DNA of 64,000 bases from Zerene cesonia. Taxonomy: Eukaryota; Arthropoda; Insecta; Lepidoptera; Pieridae. The stretch spans positions 11,098,001 through 11,162,000 of the forward strand of contig NC_052122.1 of the NCBI RefSeq assembly GCF_012273895.1, written 5' to 3'. A program made the position numbers and the translations under genes. Below, in pieces: positions 62,737 through 64,000 of this stretch. Below the pieces are notes generated by a model. It worked only from the letters and a program-made list of their open reading frames with translations. It did not search any database and was not told where the DNA came from. How positions within the stretch are numbered: position 1 is the stretch's first letter; every line of letters starts with the position of its first letter.

Positions 62737-62763
62737 ATGGCCACTAAAAATGACTTGAGATAA
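62737..62763 (+). other. Short upstream open reading frame (8 codons)
   Basis: ATGGCCACTAAAAATGACTTGAGATAA lies in the region before the NDUFS8-like start at 62833 and would encode MATKNDLR. If the transcript includes this segment unspliced, ribosomes would meet this ATG first. If an intron ends at 62811, the segment is intronic and irrelevant. Confidence 0.3.
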
Positions 62764-62811
62764 AATTAATAGGCTTTTTTATCTGTGGCACTTGTGACGT
62801 TAACGTTTCAG

Positions 62812-63112
62812 CTTTTCACTTCATTTTGGGACATGCTGCGTAGAATAACGAAGAATTGGTGGCGGGTACCGATAAGGCATTGTGGCAATCCTGCTGGGGA
62901 CTGTGACTACGCACCCTGTCCTCAGCCGCCGCCCACTCCCGTTCCTCCATACATAGCGCCGTGCAACTCGCCTGTACCACCGTACTATTGCTGTCCAAGA
63001 ACGAAGTACGATGTGAATTTCATTTATATAAATGATCAGCCACCTAAAACGAAACTTGGTGACGTTGTAGACAGAATGGCGAACGCGGTTTTTTGGTTGG
63101 AAATAGCTAGGG
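62812..63112 (+). CDS. Divergent NDUFS8-like (complex I 23 kDa subunit) first coding exon, 3' partial
   Basis: The exon lies between a possible acceptor (GTTTCAG, AG at 62810-62811) and a good donor, AGGG/GTACGT (GT at 63113-63114), leaving phase 1. The preferred start is ATG 62833 (17-codon GTG-initiated extension rejected): MLRRITKNWWRVPIRH is basic and amphipathic, like a mitochondrial presequence. Residues 17-54 form an unusual Pro/Cys-rich stretch (CPQPPPTPVPPY, YYCCP; seven cysteines). Residues 65-94 (YINDQ...LGDVVDRMANAVFWLEIARG) follow the start of mature NDUFS8, where the family has YxN..., TDRAAxTxxWxExxRG. NDUFS8 carries iron-sulphur clusters N6a and N6b in complex I, but its two ferredoxin motifs belong to later exons, which are absent from the remaining 888 bp. 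It is either the 5' part of a diverged paralogue or a decaying copy. The spacer has no counterpart in NDUFS8 that I know. Confidence 0.55.
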
Positions 63113-63141
63113 GTACGTTTAATTAATCAGTTATCTTTGTA

Positions 63142-63272
63142 ATCCTACTAATATAATAAATAGGAACATTTGTAAGGATGTCTGTGGGTTTGTTGCTCTT
63201 TCACACAAAAACTACTTAACCGATTGCAATGATATTTGGTACGTAGACAGCTGGACAAATAAAAATGGCCTA
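63142..63272 (+). repeat. Dispersed repeat (AATCCTACTAATAT...GTTTGTAAGGATG family)
   Basis: It reads ATCCTACTAATATAATAAAT, ATTTGTAAGGATGTCTGTG, GGTTTGTTGCTCTTTCACAC, CTTAACCGATTGCAATGATA, TTTGGTACGTAGACAGCTGG. This is the inverse of 14040-14228 and 58239-58440. It starts 29 bp after the donor of the NDUFS8-like exon, so it would sit in the first part of that intron. Confidence 0.8.
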
Positions 63273-64000
63273 TAAATATCCTCACTCTTCGTTACCATCA
63301 GGCGAACCATCAGCTTAAATGCCTGTATTGACAAAAAAAGTCTACGAAGTCTCGACTCTCGCATTTAACAGTAATTCCCGGTAAAGTTTATTTAAAAATA
63401 GCGTGTCAAACAATTATAAAACTATTGGTAATAACATTTTCAAAAAACGTTTCAAATAAACAAGAGCTATAAATAGTTTATAGCAAATAAATTCAATGTG
63501 TATCCAATAAATATTTACAGATAAATATTCTGTGATATAAAATGTATCGTTGAGATAAATTCAAAAACTAACTGATACGGCAAACGTTGCTTTGACATAT
63601 ACATATCACTTACGAGTATAAATAATTTAGAATCTATTCTCAATCCTTCTAAATTTGGTTATGCAGTGTCCGGGAAATATGACAGCTGACGGCATGACAC
63701 GAGAATTTGATATGAAATAGTTATTTAAACAATGTTTAAAACTATCAAACAAAATTAAATATAGCTTATGCCACTCGGGAATTGTGTACCCGCTAGTTTG
63801 TCTGTGAAATATTTTTTCAATACGGTTCAGTATTTTCGAAACATCTTCGCCCCAAACCAACACACAAACATGCTATGAAAATTTCCTCACTGTAATGTTA
63901 ATTAATGCATACATATACTAATTCACTGAAATATTCTAGTCATATTTATAACAAATTATTGGCGAAGCAATTTGTACTCATGTCAGCACATTACCATCCC
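63273..64000. other. Non-coding DNA to the window edge
   Basis: The interval 63285-63335 carries a scrap of the GCTCGCACCGGG family (TTACCATCAGGCGAACCATC). The interval 63568-63720 is a decayed GACACGAGAATTTGATATG repeat. I searched for a continuation of the NDUFS8-like reading (an exon with EPATINYPFEKG-like wording) and saw none. It is probably intron. Confidence 0.5.

Noticed and set aside
1..64000. CRISPR arrays, bacterial operons, phage or viral genes
   Set aside because: No regularly spaced repeats, ribosome binding sites or compact gene clusters were seen; the window is insect nuclear DNA.

Overview
The window looks like A+T-rich nuclear DNA of a moth or butterfly (Lepidoptera). The reasons are the density of short dispersed repeats that I recognise as typical of lepidopteran genomes (modules beginning ACTAGCTTTTGCCCGCGG, ACTAGCGGTTCGCCCC, CGGCACGAATTGGGCC and similar), non-LTR retrotransposon 3' ends with AAATAAATAAAT tails, tRNA-derived SINEs, and protein-coding exons of insect type separated by tens of kilobases of non-coding DNA. 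Nothing is bacterial in layout: there are no operons and no ribosome binding sites, and nearly all short open frames are chance or lie in repeats.

Layout. From 1 to about 40 kb the window is non-coding (intergenic or very long intron). It holds scattered repeat fragments, a decayed Jockey/R1-like reverse transcriptase relic (31.85-32.49 kb), a tRNA-derived SINE on the minus strand (22.18-22.39 kb), two CpG-rich patches that could be promoters or 5' non-coding exons (6.15-6.38 and 16.74-16.88 kb), and one unidentified exon-like open stretch on the minus strand (13.58-13.90 kb). At 40.02-41.73 kb lies the one unmistakable gene: the large last exon of a type I membrane protein with leucine-rich repeats (LRRNT, an LRR array, LRRCT, one membrane helix and a short basic tail). 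Its start codon is in an exon I could not locate. From 41.7 to 62.7 kb the DNA is again non-coding and repeat-bearing, with an RFX-type X-box/CRE/CCAAT cluster at 48.7 kb. At 62.81-63.11 kb there is a second coding exon. It has a basic presequence-like start, an odd Pro/Cys-rich stretch, and then a segment resembling the N-terminal part of mature NDUFS8 (the complex I 23 kDa iron-sulphur subunit). The rest of that gene must lie beyond the right edge, or the copy is dead.

The most unusual structure is at 50.82-51.25 kb. A mathematically perfect 150-bp palindrome (75-bp arms, no spacer) is followed 160 bp later by a tRNA-like cloverleaf with intact Pol III A and B boxes, flanked by the same tail sequences. 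The whole block is bracketed by a 13-bp direct repeat. The palindrome centre equals the two strands of the tRNA-like acceptor stem joined with the body removed. It looks like a tRNA-headed mobile element and its collapsed fold-back derivative inserted as one unit. A third, decayed copy of the tail sits at 57.94-58.04 kb.

No functional link between the two protein-coding exons can be argued from the sequence.
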